In this document: piece after piece, positions 63,898-64,000 of the stretch
Layout of the letters: each line of letters begins with the position of its first letter
Numbering within the stretch: the stretch's first letter is position 1
Assembly: GCF_021401125.1 (NCBI RefSeq)
Contig: NZ_JACBFQ010000002.1
Coordinates: 62,001 to 126,000, forward strand
Reading direction: 5' to 3'
DNA from: Xanthobacter sp. NM-59
GTDB taxonomy: Bacteria > Pseudomonadota > Alphaproteobacteria > Rhizobiales > Xanthobacteraceae
DNA: 64,000 nucleotides
The notes under the pieces: model-generated
What the model saw: the letters and a program-made list of their open reading frames with translations, nothing else
Database searches by the model: none
What the model was told of the DNA's origin: nothing
Translations under genes and position numbers: made by a program

Positions 63898-64000
63898 ATG
63901 TTCGAGCCCATGGATCCGATCACCACGACCGACGCTCTCACAGCGGCTTGCGAGCGTCTTGCCCGCCATCCCTTCGTCACCGTGGACACGGAATTCCTCC
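63898..64000 (+). CDS. rnd: Ribonuclease D (5' part; cut off by window end)
   Basis: The first 34 codons of RNase D: MDPITTTDALTAACERLARHPFVTVDTEFL. The DEDD exonuclease motif I (VDTEFL) is visible. GAGGCGGCT before the ATG at 63898 favours that start over the in-frame ATG at 63910. The aspS and rnd genes often neighbour each other in this order of bacteria. Confidence 0.85.
   Translation, partial: MFEPMDPITTTDALTAACERLARHPFVTVDTEFL

Overview
The window is high-GC DNA that is densely coding on both strands. Its gene content and families are those of a free-living alphaproteobacterium of the order Hyphomicrobiales. The Omp25/Omp31-type porins, the TrcR (DUF1013) cell-cycle regulator, the split glycine dehydrogenase, the glnK-amtB pair and the short intergenic repeats fit Xanthobacteraceae (Xanthobacter, Azorhizobium or Ancylobacter relatives) best. 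The family assignment is an inference from protein flavour, not from a marker gene. I see no rRNA, tRNA, insertion sequence, prophage, CRISPR array or recognisable defence island. This is ordinary core chromosome.

Layout. 1-3.6 kb: a cut-off acyl-CoA thioesterase, an iron-alcohol-dehydrogenase-fold protein lacking most metal ligands, and an NDUFAF5/BioC-like methyltransferase on the minus strand. Divergent from them is a MarR regulator with a membrane protein; the MarR gene appears leaderless behind a tandem operator. 4-10.1 kb: a fused SbmA/ABCD-type ABC exporter, an acyl-CoA ligase coupled to a small PhnA-domain protein, and the divergent propionyl-CoA synthetase prpE behind an 18-bp palindrome. 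10.1-14.4 kb: two tandem four-cysteine secreted proteins and two tandem porin paralogues set in unusually long, AT-richer non-coding DNA. 14.6-18.7 kb: an MBL hydrolase, an SRAP DNA-protein crosslink protein, a UbiH-family hydroxylase and TesB. 18.7-20.9 kb: glnK-amtB behind a possible sigma-54 promoter. 21.2-29.6 kb: ileS, lspA, an unknown secreted protein, an active/inactive M16 peptidase pair and a lipoprotein. 29.8-35.0 kb: the complete glycine cleavage operon gcvT-gcvH-osmC-gcvPA-gcvPB under a tandem glycine riboswitch.

35-42 kb: small membrane protein, TehB-like methyltransferase, divergent ahpD-like/marR pair with a clear tandem operator, ABC-2 exporter, Tim44-domain protein and an unknown exported protein. 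42-45.5 kb: trcR divergent from ispH-thrB-rnhA. 45.7-49 kb: a polyamine-binding protein, a PuuA-like glutamine synthetase and a rhodanese. 49.3-52.9 kb: small secreted repeat protein, MeaB-type GTPase, SleB-type cell-wall hydrolase and GNAT acetyltransferase. 53.4-64 kb: malic enzyme maeB, a large unknown exported protein, a small periplasmic protein, an exported ClpP-like protease, aspS, a GGDEF-EAL protein and the start of rnd.

Themes. Carbon flow through acyl-CoA and C2/C3 metabolism recurs (two acyl-CoA ligases, TesB, MeaB, MaeB, the glycine system), with nitrogen control by GlnK/AmtB. The most interesting unexplained signals are regulatory. Two separate MarR genes have tandem operators at about 19-bp spacing that abut or overlap their own start codons. 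A degenerate dispersed repeat recurs in four intergenic gaps. I did not find a convincing new multi-gene system.
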